From contig JAKFWO010000019.1 of NCBI GenBank assembly GCA_021731815.1, forward strand, positions 1-48,719: a DNA stretch of 48,719 nt, read 5' to 3'. The position numbers were made by a program, and so were the translations under genes. Each line of letters starts with the position of its first letter. The first letter of the stretch is position 1. Below are positions 1-8,915 of the stretch, piece by piece. A model generated the notes under the pieces. The model was not told the DNA's origin. It saw only the letters and a program-made list of their open reading frames with translations, and searched no databases. The DNA comes from Hyphomonadaceae bacterium. Lineage in GTDB: Bacteria > Pseudomonadota > Alphaproteobacteria > Caulobacterales > Aquidulcibacteraceae.

Positions 1-1198
1 CCCCCAGCACCGCCCCGGGCAGGGCATAACCGAGGCTCGCGGCCCAGCCGGTCGCGCGGGCCAGCGGGAAACGCTGGGCGCAGGATGCGAGCATCAGACC
101 AAGCGCCAGCGTCAGCACCGCCGCGGCCAGCCCAAGCCCCGCCGATTGCGCCAATAGCGGCAGCGCCCGCAAGGTCTGGCCGGCGAAGTCACTGCCGATT
201 GTGAGCGCAACCAACCGGGCCACCGGAATCCCGAAGCCGAAAGCCAGCATGAGCGCACATAGCCCGAAGGCAGCGAGCGCTGCGCCAGGCGGAAGGATGA
301 CCGGCGTTGCGGTGCGTCCATTGCTGCGCCCCGGTCCGGAAAAGCGCGCACCCGCCCGGCCGATCCGTTCGAGCGTGACCAACAATGCCGCGATCCCGGC
401 CAGCAGGATCCCGAGACGCGCGGCGCTGGCAAGGTCGCCAAAGGATTCCCAGGCCCGGAACACCCCAACCGACAGGGTGGGAACCCCGAACAGGGATGCC
501 GCCCCGTAATCGGCAAGGCATTCCATACCGAGAAGGGCAGCCCCCGCCAGAATGGCCGGCCGCGCCGCCGGCAGGCTGGCGCGCCAGAAGGCGGAAACCG
601 GCCCCGCGCCAAGGCTGCGGGCGGCTTCGGCAAGCGCCGCTGATTGACCGAGAAAGGCCACCCGCGCGGCGAGATAGATATAGGGATACAGCGTCACCCC
701 CAGCACGAAAGCGAGGCCGGGGACCGACCGGATCCCGGGGGACACATATTCCCCCACCCGCCAGCCGGTGAGTTCCCGCGCGAGACTCTGAACCGGGCCC
801 GCGACATCGAGCAGATCTCCATAAAGCGCGGCCGCGAGATATCCCGGCACAGCCAGCGGCAGAACCAGCGCCCAGCTGAAAAATGCCGACCCCGGAAAAC
901 AGGTCTGCGACGTCAGCCAGGCCGTGACGGTGCCCGCCGGCAGCGCGATTGCCAGGGCACCGGCCAGTACGATGAGCGAAGTGAAGACATGTTCGCCGAG
1001 CCGCGTCGCGACGATATGCCCGAAGGCCGGTGCGTTCGGGGACAAAGCGAGCGCCAGCGTGAAGATCAGGGGCGCGAGAATGACCAGCGCCATTGCCAGA
1101 ATGGCGAAATTCCACGCCCCACCGATATCCCGGGCACCCCATGTCCGGCGCAGCATTCCCCGGGGCCGATTTGCCGCCATGGCGGCGAACAGGCTCAT
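1..1198 (-). CDS. fbpB: Ferric-iron ABC transporter permease, FbpB/ThiP type (3' end outside window)
   Basis: Inner-membrane permease of a binding-protein-dependent importer, most likely for Fe3+ given the binding protein directly upstream. Reading leftwards from an ATG at 1198 the frame stays open to the window edge (about 399 residues), so the C-terminus is missing. The protein is strongly hydrophobic with many predicted membrane spans. Around residues 196-220 it carries the permease EAA loop (EAARSLGAGPVSAFWRASLP), which docks on the ATPase. FbpB/ThiP proteins usually have two such halves. The ATG overlaps the stop of the upstream gene as ATGA, which shows coupling and fixes the start. The ATPase gene would be expected beyond the left edge. 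Family is confident; the substrate is inferred from the neighbour. Confidence 0.85.
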   Translation of the reverse strand, partial: MSLFAAMAANRPRGMLRRTWGARDIGGAWNFAILAMALVILAPLIFTLALALSPNAPAFGHIVATRLGEHVFTSLIVLAGALAIALPAGTVTAWLTSQTCFPGSAFFSWALVLPLAVPGYLAAALYGDLLDVAGPVQSLARELTGWRVGEYVSPGIRSVPGLAFVLGVTLYPYIYLAARVAFLGQSAALAEAARSLGAGPVSAFWRASLPAARPAILAGAALLGMECLADYGAASLFGVPTLSVGVFRAWESFGDLASAARLGILLAGIAALLVTLERIGRAGARFSGPGRSNGRTATPVILPPGAALAAFGLCALMLAFGFGIPVARLVALTIGSDFAGQTLRALPLLAQSAGLGLAAAVLTLALGLMLASCAQRFPLARATGWAASLGYALPGAVLG

Positions 1199-2253
1199 TT
1201 CCAGCCGGCGCGGTCAAAGATCGCCTGGGCCTCCGCCTGGCGCGCGCCGAGATCGGAAAGGGGGGCCGCATCCTCGCGGAAACTGCCCAGGGCCTTCAGG
1301 GCTGGACTCCCCGCCGGAACACCGATTGCGGCCGGAAATTCCTGATTGGCAGCAGCAAGTACCGCCTGTTGGGCGGGCTCCAGCAGGAATTCCAGCAATT
1401 GCTGTGCGTTGGCCGCGTTGTTCGCGTGTTTTGCGACGCCGGCACCCGAAATATTGACATGGGTGCCGAGCCCCTGCTGATCGGGAAAAATCAGCCGCAC
1501 CTTGTCGGCGATCGCACGATCCTCCGGCTTGTCGGAATCCTGCAAACGCAGCAAATAATAATGATTGACCAGTGCCACCGCGCATTGGCCCGCGGCCACC
1601 GCCTTGATCTGGTCGGTGTCGCCGCCCTGGGGCGGGCGCGCCAGATTGGCGACCACGCCCCTCGCCCATAATTCGGCTTCTGCCGCACCCCAGCGGCCGA
1701 TCAACGCCGCCATCAGCGAGAGATTATAGACATTGCCCGAACTGCGCACACAGACGGCATTTTTCCAGCGCGGATCGGCGAGATCGGAATAGGCCCCGAT
1801 CGTGCCTTCGGGCACGCGCGCTTTGTCGACGGCGAGCACGCGCGCGCGTCTGGTCAGCGCATACCAGGCACCACCCGGATCCCGCAGATTGACTGGCAGG
1901 GCGGCATTCAGCACGGAGGATTGAATGGGTTGCAACAGCCCCGCTTCCATGGCCCGGCTGATATTTCCGGCATCGACAGTGATGATGAGATCGGCCGGGC
2001 TTTCGGCTCCCTCGGCCTTCAGACGCTCGATCAATTGTTCGGCGCTCGCCTCGAAGACATTGACGCGAATGCCGCTCCGGTCCTCAAAATCGCGGAACAA
2101 GGCGCGGTCGCCGTCATAATGACGGGCGGAATAGACATTGACCACGCCTGCCGGTTCGGCCAGGGGTTCCAGCTCGCCGCGACCGCCCCAGAACACGAAC
2201 CACGCCAGAACCGCGAGGATCGCGGCCGCCGCAACCCCGAGAATGATACGCAT
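1195..2253 (-). CDS. fbpA: Fe(3+)-binding protein of an iron ABC transporter
   Basis: Extracytoplasmic solute-binding protein of the FbpA/IdiA/FutA family, 352 residues from ATG 2253. That start is preceded by AGGAG at a 6-nt spacing, which makes it better than the upstream in-frame codon at 2352. An N-terminal hydrophobic stretch (about residues 3-20) is a signal peptide or anchor with no clear cleavage site. The mature part has the VNVYSARHYDGD opening typical of the family and a VNHYYLLRL segment. The adjacent tyrosines there correspond to the pair that coordinates ferric iron in Haemophilus FbpA. A GGDTDQIKAVAAG segment just before it is also family-typical. It is the first gene of the operon and overlaps the permease by 4 nt. 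Ferric iron is the best guess; other metals are not excluded. Confidence 0.85.
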   Translation of the reverse strand: MRIILGVAAAAILAVLAWFVFWGGRGELEPLAEPAGVVNVYSARHYDGDRALFRDFEDRSGIRVNVFEASAEQLIERLKAEGAESPADLIITVDAGNISRAMEAGLLQPIQSSVLNAALPVNLRDPGGAWYALTRRARVLAVDKARVPEGTIGAYSDLADPRWKNAVCVRSSGNVYNLSLMAALIGRWGAAEAELWARGVVANLARPPQGGDTDQIKAVAAGQCAVALVNHYYLLRLQDSDKPEDRAIADKVRLIFPDQQGLGTHVNISGAGVAKHANNAANAQQLLEFLLEPAQQAVLAAANQEFPAAIGVPAGSPALKALGSFREDAAPLSDLGARQAEAQAIFDRAGWK

Positions 2254-2784
2254 GAAAAGCTCCTGCAGAATTCTGTGAGGTCGGCGCTCCGGGGCGCGGC
2301 CTGCGCCGTGCGAGCGCCAGTGTCGCGACCCGTCGCCGCCCGGTTGTTGCAAACAATTCTCAATCGCGATTTAGCACAACGCACTATGGATGCAAGCCAG
2401 TGGTTCGATTCAGACATTTGCATCCCGCCTCCCCGAGACGTTCGGCAAATGTCTGAATCATCAGAACCACTGGCAAGGTGTTGATTCGAGTGGAGCTGTT
2501 GAATTTGACATTTGAGCAGGCGCTTCGGGTGAGCGGGACTCAAATGTCAAATTCGCTCCACTAATGGTTCGATTCAGACATTTGCATCCCGCCTCCCCGA
2601 GACGTTCGGCAAATGTCTGAATCATCAGAACCACTGGCAAGGTGTTGATTCGAGTGGAGCTGTTGAATTTGACATTTGAGCAGGCGCTTCGGGTGAGCGG
2701 GACTCAAATGTCAAATTCGCTCCACAGGGGATGCCGCCCTCTCGCTTCATCAATTTTAACCGGACAAATGTTCACATGCGGGTC
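2254..2784. other. Gene-free stretch holding duplicated palindromic repeats
   Basis: About 530 bases with no credible gene. It holds the fbpA leader and then the duplicated C+B palindromes listed separately. The short open frames here read through the palindromes and show no coding character. No Fur-box match was recognised in front of fbpA. Confidence 0.6.
2396..2725. repeat. Composite palindromic repeat (types C and B), tandemly duplicated with a 164-bp period
   Basis: Two copies of the same composite unit start at 2401 and 2565. Each unit holds two long hairpins. Type C (2396-2474 and 2565-2638) has arms reading GTGGTTC, ATTCAGACATTTGC and their complements around a loop of about 20 nt. 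Type B (2490-2561 and 2654-2725) has arms GTGGAGC and GAATTTGACATTTGAG with complements. The two copies look identical over about 160 bp. The GCCAG extension of the first C arm is lost in the second copy, where CTAA precedes it. Related elements occur at 20226-20503, 29410-29633 and 41151-41339, so this is an interspersed intergenic family. I see no encoded transposase. Confidence 0.9.
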
Positions 2785-4440
2785 TCAGGAATTATGCGGC
2801 AGGGGCATTGCATCGGGGGCCGCGCGGGGATTTGACCGGCGAATGCGGGGCCAGGTGCCGGCGGGCCCGGGTTTTTCAGGGCCATGTGGTGGTGCATCCT
2901 CTGCCGGACGCAGGCGGGCGAGGCCATGATCGGTCTTTGCCCAAAAATGGGGCCGGGTGGCGAGTTCATGCAGCGCCCGAAGCGCCGCAAGGCTCTGCAA
3001 TGGCCAATAAAGCGGTGTCGTCAGCAGGGTACGCCAATGCGCAGGCCGCACGCCGGGTGCCGACAGGGTGAGCGCCATGATGGAGAGATAGCCGAGAATG
3101 CCGATGGCACCCATGCCCGTCCAGGAATCGTAGAATATCGCGGTGATCAGACAAGCCGCCACTAATGGAGCGTGCACCAGCGCCGACATTACGCCCCCGA
3201 GCAGGGACACATGCGCCGCCAGCGCCCCCCCGACCCCGACCGCGCGCACAAACGACCATGGCCGCCGCCACACAACCAGAAGCGTCTGGATATGGCCCTT
3301 GATCCAGCGGCTGCGCTGGCGAAGAAAAGCGGGGAGGGTGAGTGGCGCTTCCTCATGGGTCGGCGGTGTGATGAAGGTGGTGTAAAATCCGGCGCCGGCG
3401 ATGCGCATGCCCAGATCGGCGTCTTCGGTGACATTCCACGAATCCCAGCCGCCCAGCCGGCGCAGGACATCCGTGCGGAAATGGTTGCTGGTGCCCCCGA
3501 GCGGCGCGGGCAGTTTGAACCGGCACAAAAAGGGCACCAGAACGCCGAAATGGAGCTGGTATTCCAGCGCGAACTGCCGGGCGACCCAGCTTTCCTGCGC
3601 GTGGTCGATGATCAGCGGGGCCTGGGCGCACACGCAGCGCGGTCCCTCGCGGTCCAGGGCCGCGACGGCTTCGCGCAATTGGCGGGGATCGGGCCGGTCC
3701 TCGGCATCGTAAATGGCGAGGAATTCTCCCCGCGCGACCGCGAGGCCGTAATTGAGCGCGCGCGGCTTGGTGCGCGGGCGGCCGGGCGGCACTTCGAGGA
3801 TCGTGAAATGCGCCGGCAATCGGGCGTTGTCGAGGGCGGCCAGCGTCGGCGCGTCGTCGCATTCGGTGAGCAGGATGATTTCGAGGCGATCAACAGGATA
3901 ATCGAGCCGCGACAATGCGCGCACCAGATCCTCCGCGATATTTTCCTCGCGATAGAGTGCGACGAGGATTGTGTAGAATGGCAAAGTGCCCTCAGCCCCA
4001 TGGGCCGGCTGTTGCATGCCGGCTCCCGGTCTGGTGCCAATATGCACCCGCGACGCCAGCGCCCAGCCCGCAGCACTGAATCGCCAGAAGATCAGGGCGG
4101 CAAAGCCCAAGCCGGCCGCCATCATCGTCCAGTGGCGCGCAAAATCAGGTGCCAGCCAGAACATTCCCGCAATCGCGAGCAGAAGAAGCAGGATTACGCG
4201 CGCTTGCGTCCCCGTCAGCACGGATCTTGCGCCATCCGCCACGCGAAAGCTCCGCGGCACCGCACCGGAAAGGGTTGAATGTGTCGTGACGTCCGAAAAA
4301 GACCTGTCTTGTGAAGACCTGTCCCGCGGGAAGGATTCTGGCGCGGAAATGTTTGACCGCACGCGGCTGCGCCGGCCGGGTTTGCCGGTTTTCGTCCCGA
4401 CGGAAAACGGTGTTCGCGCAACACCCATTGCCGGCTTCAT
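2785..4440 (-). CDS. Membrane glycosyltransferase family 2 (cellulose-synthase-like)
   Basis: Processive-type GT2 enzyme that would use a nucleotide-sugar to build or modify an envelope polysaccharide; substrate unknown. After a long polar N-terminus come two membrane spans (about residues 80-120). The cytoplasmic GT-A domain follows with TECDDAPT, the metal-binding YDAEDRPD, the TEDADLG acid motif and QRSRWIKG, a good QxxRW signature. Several C-terminal spans end the protein. At 551 residues it is about normal for single-domain GT2 membrane proteins without PilZ. The start is unsure: the first about 75 residues look unlike conserved sequence, and no good ribosome site lies close to 4440, so a start further in is possible. 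It stands alone, downstream of the SixA-type gene on the same strand. Confidence 0.8.
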   Translation of the reverse strand: MKPAMGVARTPFSVGTKTGKPGRRSRVRSNISAPESFPRDRSSQDRSFSDVTTHSTLSGAVPRSFRVADGARSVLTGTQARVILLLLLAIAGMFWLAPDFARHWTMMAAGLGFAALIFWRFSAAGWALASRVHIGTRPGAGMQQPAHGAEGTLPFYTILVALYREENIAEDLVRALSRLDYPVDRLEIILLTECDDAPTLAALDNARLPAHFTILEVPPGRPRTKPRALNYGLAVARGEFLAIYDAEDRPDPRQLREAVAALDREGPRCVCAQAPLIIDHAQESWVARQFALEYQLHFGVLVPFLCRFKLPAPLGGTSNHFRTDVLRRLGGWDSWNVTEDADLGMRIAGAGFYTTFITPPTHEEAPLTLPAFLRQRSRWIKGHIQTLLVVWRRPWSFVRAVGVGGALAAHVSLLGGVMSALVHAPLVAACLITAIFYDSWTGMGAIGILGYLSIMALTLSAPGVRPAHWRTLLTTPLYWPLQSLAALRALHELATRPHFWAKTDHGLARLRPAEDAPPHGPEKPGPAGTWPRIRRSNPRAAPDAMPLPHNS

Positions 4441-4624
4441 CGCCGCCGAAATCCGGCGACCTCCAGGAAATGGGGCACCGGTTCACAACGCTCACAATGG
4501 TTGGGTTGGGATGGTAGCCCCGGATGGCTGCTACCCTAAAGTGTCCCCCATGCGTCGCCACTAACCAGTGGTAGAAATTGAAATGTAGCCCGGTTTCTGA
4601 CCAGCGGGAGATAAAAACTCGTCA

Positions 4625-5128
4625 TTATTTGGGAGCTGCGAAGAAGACGAGCTTCAATCCATAGTGATTCCATTCCGCATCGGAGGAGCGGAACACTGCT
4701 GCGGCACCCGGAACCATTTTGTCGGCCAGCGCGTCGAAATCGCGCTGATGTTCAAAGCCGGCATTGCGGGCGAGTGCAAGGCCAAGGCTCTGCATCCCAG
4801 GATTGTGGCCGACCAGAACCAAAGAGTGTCGATCGGCAGGTGCCGCGCGAATGGCCGCCCACAGATCCTTCGGCATGGCTTCATAGATGCGGGGCTCGGT
4901 TGTCCCGGCGACGTCGCCGAACACGCGTGAGGCGGCTTCCCAGGTCTCGCGGGTCCGGCGGGCGGGGGAGATGAGCGCGAAATCCGGTCGCAATCCGAAT
5001 TTGAACAGGCGTTCGGCGATCGCCACCGCCGCCGCCGGACCGCTTGCCGCGAGCGCGCGGTCACGGTCATGGCGCTCATCAGTCAGGGGAACGGCCTTGG
5101 CGTGGCGAAACAAGGTGAGGGTGCGCAT
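4625..5128 (-). CDS. sixA: SixA-type histidine phosphatase
   Basis: Small phosphohistidine phosphatase of the histidine phosphatase superfamily, about 167 residues. SixA proteins remove phosphate from histidine phosphotransfer proteins. Visible are the nucleophile motif LFRHAKA right after the start, SPARRTRETWE and the C-terminal VGHNPGM, all family hallmarks. Start choice: ATG 5128 puts MRTLTLFRHAKA at the very N-terminus, as in the family. A GTG at 5152 would instead give a 4-nt GTGA overlap with the upstream patatin gene. Either way the two genes are closely linked on the same strand. No phosphotransfer protein is nearby, so the target cannot be named. Confidence 0.85.
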   Translation of the reverse strand: MRTLTLFRHAKAVPLTDERHDRDRALAASGPAAAVAIAERLFKFGLRPDFALISPARRTRETWEAASRVFGDVAGTTEPRIYEAMPKDLWAAIRAAPADRHSLVLVGHNPGMQSLGLALARNAGFEHQRDFDALADKMVPGAAAVFRSSDAEWNHYGLKLVFFAAPK

Positions 5129-5148
5129 ATGCTGCCCGTCCGCCGTCC

Positions 5149-6933
5149 TCACCCTGTGCTCATGCGGCGCAGGGCACCCTGGAGGGATTTCAGGGATTCC
5201 ACCGCCGCCTGATAGCCCGATGATGTCGCCTTGTCATAGGATTTCCAGTCACGCATCTCGATATGCTGGAGTTCGGGGATGATCAGCAGATCGGTCTTCT
5301 CGCGACCTGCCCAGGGGGTCATGCCAATGGTCGCGGTACGCATCAACAGGCTGGCGATCGGTGGCGCGCTCTGAAAGCCGCGTGTGGCGACCCAGCGGAA
5401 AAAGGTCGGCGGATTGAGGAAATCCCGGGCGTGGATCCCGGTCTCGCGCGCCACATCCACGCCGATGGTAAAGCCGCGATGGGCTTCCTGCATGATATCG
5501 ACGGGGAAATTATTGACCACTGCCCCATCGACCAGCACCGCCGAATCCTCGGTCACCACCGGGGGCAGGATGCCGGGCAAGGAGATCGTGGCGCGCAGGG
5601 CCGCGCGCAACAATCCGGTGCGGTGGATCCGGGTCACGCCATGGGCAAGATCGGTGGAGACGCAGAAAAAGGGCAGCTTCATGTCCTCGATCAGCACATT
5701 CCCGAAATGCTCGGCCAGCCGCATATTGACCCGGTGCCCGCGGGTCAGCGCCACCACCGGCAATGTGTAATCGCCCAGCGGGTTGCTTTCCACAAAGGCC
5801 CGGCGGATGCGCCAGTCGATTTCGTCATCGTCCCAGCCCAGCGCCACACAGGCGGCGATGATCGCCCCCATGGAAGTGCCGCCGACCAGATCGATCGGCA
5901 GCCGCGCATCCCGCAGCGCCTTGATCACCCCGATATGGGCATAGGCCCGCGCGCCCCCGCCCGACAATACCAGCCCGACCGACAGCCCGGCCATGGTGCG
6001 GGCCAGCCGCGCATTGTCATCGCCCGAAATGCCGCGCCAGTGGAACAGGCGTGCGGCATCGCAGGCATTGTACCATTCCTCGGCGCTGGCGGCGGGGGCC
6101 GAGCCGTCATGGTGGAGCAGCACGAGGTCCACGAGGCGAAACTGGCGCGCCGGGCTGCGGTCGTCGGGCAGCAGCGGATTGGAGGGCCGGGCATCTGACC
6201 GTGCGAGAATCCAGATCCGGTCCGCCTGACGCAGGCACAGCCGGAACCAATTGGTGTCGGCGATCGGGGTGATGAGCAGCACGATGTCGTGATTGCGCTC
6301 GAGCTCGTCGAACCAGGTCGAGGCCTGGTGCTCGGCCTCGTCGCCCAGAATGCAGGCGCGCCGGCCGATCCCCTCCAGCGCCGTCTTGAGCATCCGCGCC
6401 CGCATGGCAAGGTCGATGGTGCGCGAGGCCGATATCAGCGCAAACACCCGGGGTTCCGCACGGGGCGATCGCCGCCGCGACTGGCGCAAACGGAACATCA
6501 TCACGCGGGCGAGATTCTGCATCAGCGAGGGATGGGCGCGCACGAGGCGGTTGAACCCCGCGCGCTCGACCCGCAGCAATTCAGTGTCGCGCAGTGCAAA
6601 GACCGAGGAAGTATGGGGCTCGCCTGCGATCAGCGACATTTCGCCCACGGGTTCGCCCGGGCGCAAATGGGCGATGAATTCCGACTTCCCGCCGGGCAAG
6701 GGCCGAAAGACCCCGAGCGAACCCGATACCACAAAGAACAATGCCTCGGCGGGGTCGCCGGCTTCGAACAAGGCCGAGCCGCCGGGCAGGGAAAACCACT
6801 GCACCTCGTCGGCGGCATCGGCGAGGGCTTCAGGCGTGGCGTCGCGCAGAAACGGGATCGCGCGCAGATCCGGCAGCAGCTCCGGGAATGGCGACAGCAC
6901 CGGAAAAGGCTGGGGATCAGATGGCTCTGGCAT
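5149..6933 (-). CDS. Cyclic-nucleotide-binding-domain patatin-like phospholipase (NTE/RssA type)
   Basis: Predicted serine lipase acting on phospholipids or lysophospholipids, resembling neuropathy-target-esterase proteins. The N-terminal cyclic-nucleotide-binding fold (about residues 20-140) includes PGEPVGEMSLIAGEPHTSSV. A linker follows. The patatin domain has the oxyanion loop SGGGARAYAHIG, the nucleophile elbow GGTSMG near residue 352, and the catalytic aspartate in LVDGAVVNNFPVD near residue 468, so the Ser-Asp dyad is intact. The ATG at 6933 (MPEPSDPQ) is preferred to one at 7008, whose extra 25 Arg/Pro-rich residues look non-coding. Its 3' end overlaps the GTG alternative start of sixA by 4 nt. 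It is divergent from the chemotaxis receptor gene. Confidence 0.88.
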   Translation of the reverse strand: MPEPSDPQPFPVLSPFPELLPDLRAIPFLRDATPEALADAADEVQWFSLPGGSALFEAGDPAEALFFVVSGSLGVFRPLPGGKSEFIAHLRPGEPVGEMSLIAGEPHTSSVFALRDTELLRVERAGFNRLVRAHPSLMQNLARVMMFRLRQSRRRSPRAEPRVFALISASRTIDLAMRARMLKTALEGIGRRACILGDEAEHQASTWFDELERNHDIVLLITPIADTNWFRLCLRQADRIWILARSDARPSNPLLPDDRSPARQFRLVDLVLLHHDGSAPAASAEEWYNACDAARLFHWRGISGDDNARLARTMAGLSVGLVLSGGGARAYAHIGVIKALRDARLPIDLVGGTSMGAIIAACVALGWDDDEIDWRIRRAFVESNPLGDYTLPVVALTRGHRVNMRLAEHFGNVLIEDMKLPFFCVSTDLAHGVTRIHRTGLLRAALRATISLPGILPPVVTEDSAVLVDGAVVNNFPVDIMQEAHRGFTIGVDVARETGIHARDFLNPPTFFRWVATRGFQSAPPIASLLMRTATIGMTPWAGREKTDLLIIPELQHIEMRDWKSYDKATSSGYQAAVESLKSLQGALRRMSTG

Positions 6934-7210
6934 TGGGCGCAAGCTCGCTCTTGAGGGCACAGGACGCGTCCGTGGAACCCGAACCCGCCGGACCGAGTGG
7001 GCCCGCATCTCGCTTCATGAATGCCTGCTTTGCCGGGTTTCGGCAAGCACTCGCGCATTGGTGTGCGGGGCGCGGGGTACCGCATGGCCAATACGATTTC
7101 ATCGAAAAGTAACCATCCCAGGTTGAAATGACGGCAAGCAACGGTTGCGCTACAAGGTCAGCGTCCCCGCCCGTTTAGCGCACGGTCTGCACCGCCAGAG
7201 GAAAATGTTG

Positions 7211-8875
7211 ATGTCGTCCAGGACTTCCGTTCGTTCGCTGGTCATTTCCGCCTCGGCCGCCTTGCTGGGCGTCACCCTGCTCGTGGGGGCGGCGGGCCTG
7301 TGGACAAGTTACCGGCTCACCGACCGGATCAATGACAATCAGCGCACGGCGACCGCATTGCGCAATCATCTGTTTGGCGACATGATGCATGATGCCATGC
7401 GGGCCGATGTGATCTCCTCGCTTTATTTCTCGATGCTGGGCGACAAGGTCAAACTCGCGGAGATTCCGGGGGATCTGGACGAGCATTCGGTGGCCTTTCA
7501 GCGCGTGATCGCTGATAATCGCAGGAATCTCAAAGGCGGCGAGGCGCGCCGGGCGCTCGACGCGGTTGCGCCCCGGGTGGATCGCTATATCGAGCGCGCC
7601 CGCTTCATCGTGGCGCGGGCGGAGCAGGATCCGACGGCCGCCAGCGCGGCTTTGCCCGAATTTCTGGCGATCTTCGGCGAGCTTGAAGACAGCATGGAAG
7701 CGGCTGCCGATGTGATCAATGAATTGGGTGATTCCCAGGCCAGAGCCGCACGCTCAGATGAACTGATCTGTCAGATCCTGATGGGGATCGCGGCATTGCT
7801 GGCCTTTTTCTGCGTGGCCTGCGTGGTCACCGCTGCCAATCGCCGGGTGATCAATCCGCTGGTCGATCTCACAAAAGCAATCGAGGCGCTGGCCAAGGGG
7901 CAAAATCAAATCGAGCCGCCCCATCTCGATCGGATGGACGAGATCGGTGGCATCGCGCGCGCAATGGTCGAATTGCAGCGCTCGATCAATCAGGCCGTCA
8001 TGGATGCCGAAATGGCGGAAGGGGCCGCCGGCCGGGTGCGTGCGAAAGTCGCCGCGGAATTCTCGGAGATTCTCGGGCGTTCGCTGGACAGTTTCAAGAC
8101 AGCCTCGCTGGCTTTGGGCGAGGATGCCGATTCGCTGGCCGGTGCGGCCGGGCACAGCCTGCAATTGGCGCATGGGGCCTCGCGGGCGGCCAATGAGGCC
8201 TCCAACAATGTCCAGCTCATCTCGGCCGCAACGACCCAATTGGGATCCTCGGTGCAGGAAATCTCCGACCGCATGACCCAATCGGCCGATCTCGCCAGTG
8301 CGGCGGCCGGAAGCGGGGATGCGACCGGCCAGGTGGTGCAGGAACTGGCGACCGCCGTGCAGCGGATCAGCCAGATCGTCCAGATGATCAATGGCGTCGC
8401 CGACCAGACCAATCTGCTGGCGCTCAATGCGACGATCGAGGCCGCCCGGGCGGGAGAATCGGGCCGCGGCTTTGCGGTGGTGGCGAGCGAGGTCAAGGCG
8501 CTGGCCAACCAGACCTCGCGCGCCACGGAGGACATCGGGAGCGAGATCACCCATGTCCGGCAGGTGACCGACCGCGCCGTGGCGCAGGTGCAGAATGTCA
8601 TCGGGATGATCGAGCGCATGCGCGAGATCAGCGCGACAGTCGCGGCGGCCGCGGTCGAACAGAGTGCCGCGACCAATGAGATCGCCGGCAATGTCGATCT
8701 GGCTTCGTTGGGGGCCGGCAATGCCGCCCGCGATGTCGGTGCCCTGACAGCGGCCACGCAATCGACCAGTGCCGCGAGCGCCCGGGTGCTCGCCCAGGCG
8801 CGCAATGTCCAGGCCGAGGCCGAGGCCCTGCGCGCCGCCGCCAACGAATTTTTCGCAGCCTTCCGGGCGGCGTGA
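7211..8875 (+). CDS. Methyl-accepting chemotaxis protein
   Basis: Transmembrane chemoreceptor, about 554 residues. A first membrane span (about 13-32) is followed by an all-helical periplasmic region of some 150 residues, a second span (about 185-207), a HAMP domain around [17 protein letters not shown], and a long coiled-coil signalling domain. The receptor tip (about 398-435) has the conserved [19 protein letters not shown] and [15 protein letters not shown], which contact CheA/CheW. No C-terminal CheR-binding pentapeptide is seen; the protein ends FFAAFRAA. Start: AGAGG lies about 9 nt before ATG 7211, while ATG 7205 is too close to it. No other chemotaxis genes are in the window and the ligand is unknown. 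Confidence 0.92.
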   Translation: MSSRTSVRSLVISASAALLGVTLLVGAAGLWTSYRLTDRINDNQRTATALRNHLFGDMMHDAMRADVISSLYFSMLGDKVKLAEIPGDLDEHSVAFQRVIADNRRNLKGGEARRALDAVAPRVDRYIERARFIVARAEQDPTAASAALPEFLAIFGELEDSMEAAADVINELGDSQARAARSDELICQILMGIAALLAFFCVACVVTAANRRVINPLVDLTKAIEALAKGQNQIEPPHLDRMDEIGGIARAMVELQRSINQAVMDAEMAEGAAGRVRAKVAAEFSEILGRSLDSFKTASLALGEDADSLAGAAGHSLQLAHGASRAANEASNNVQLISAATTQLGSSVQEISDRMTQSADLASAAAGSGDATGQVVQELATAVQRISQIVQMINGVADQTNLLALNATIEAARAGESGRGFAVVASEVKALANQTSRATEDIGSEITHVRQVTDRAVAQVQNVIGMIERMREISATVAAAAVEQSAATNEIAGNVDLASLGAGNAARDVGALTAATQSTSAASARVLAQARNVQAEAEALRAAANEFFAAFRAA

Positions 8876-8915
8876 GTCGGTTTCGATCCCTCAGCGAATG
8901 GCGCGGAGAAGTGAT

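Noticed and set aside
189-1271. 360-codon frame on the minus strand at the left end
   Set aside because: It is out of frame with the real permease, which is open to the window edge and has ABC permease motifs.
2396-2725. CRISPR-like array
   Set aside because: Only two units; each contains internal hairpins and there are no unique spacers or cas genes.
7300-7310. DnaA-box-like TGTGGACAA
   Set aside because: Single, imperfect, inside the chemoreceptor gene; no cluster, so not an origin.
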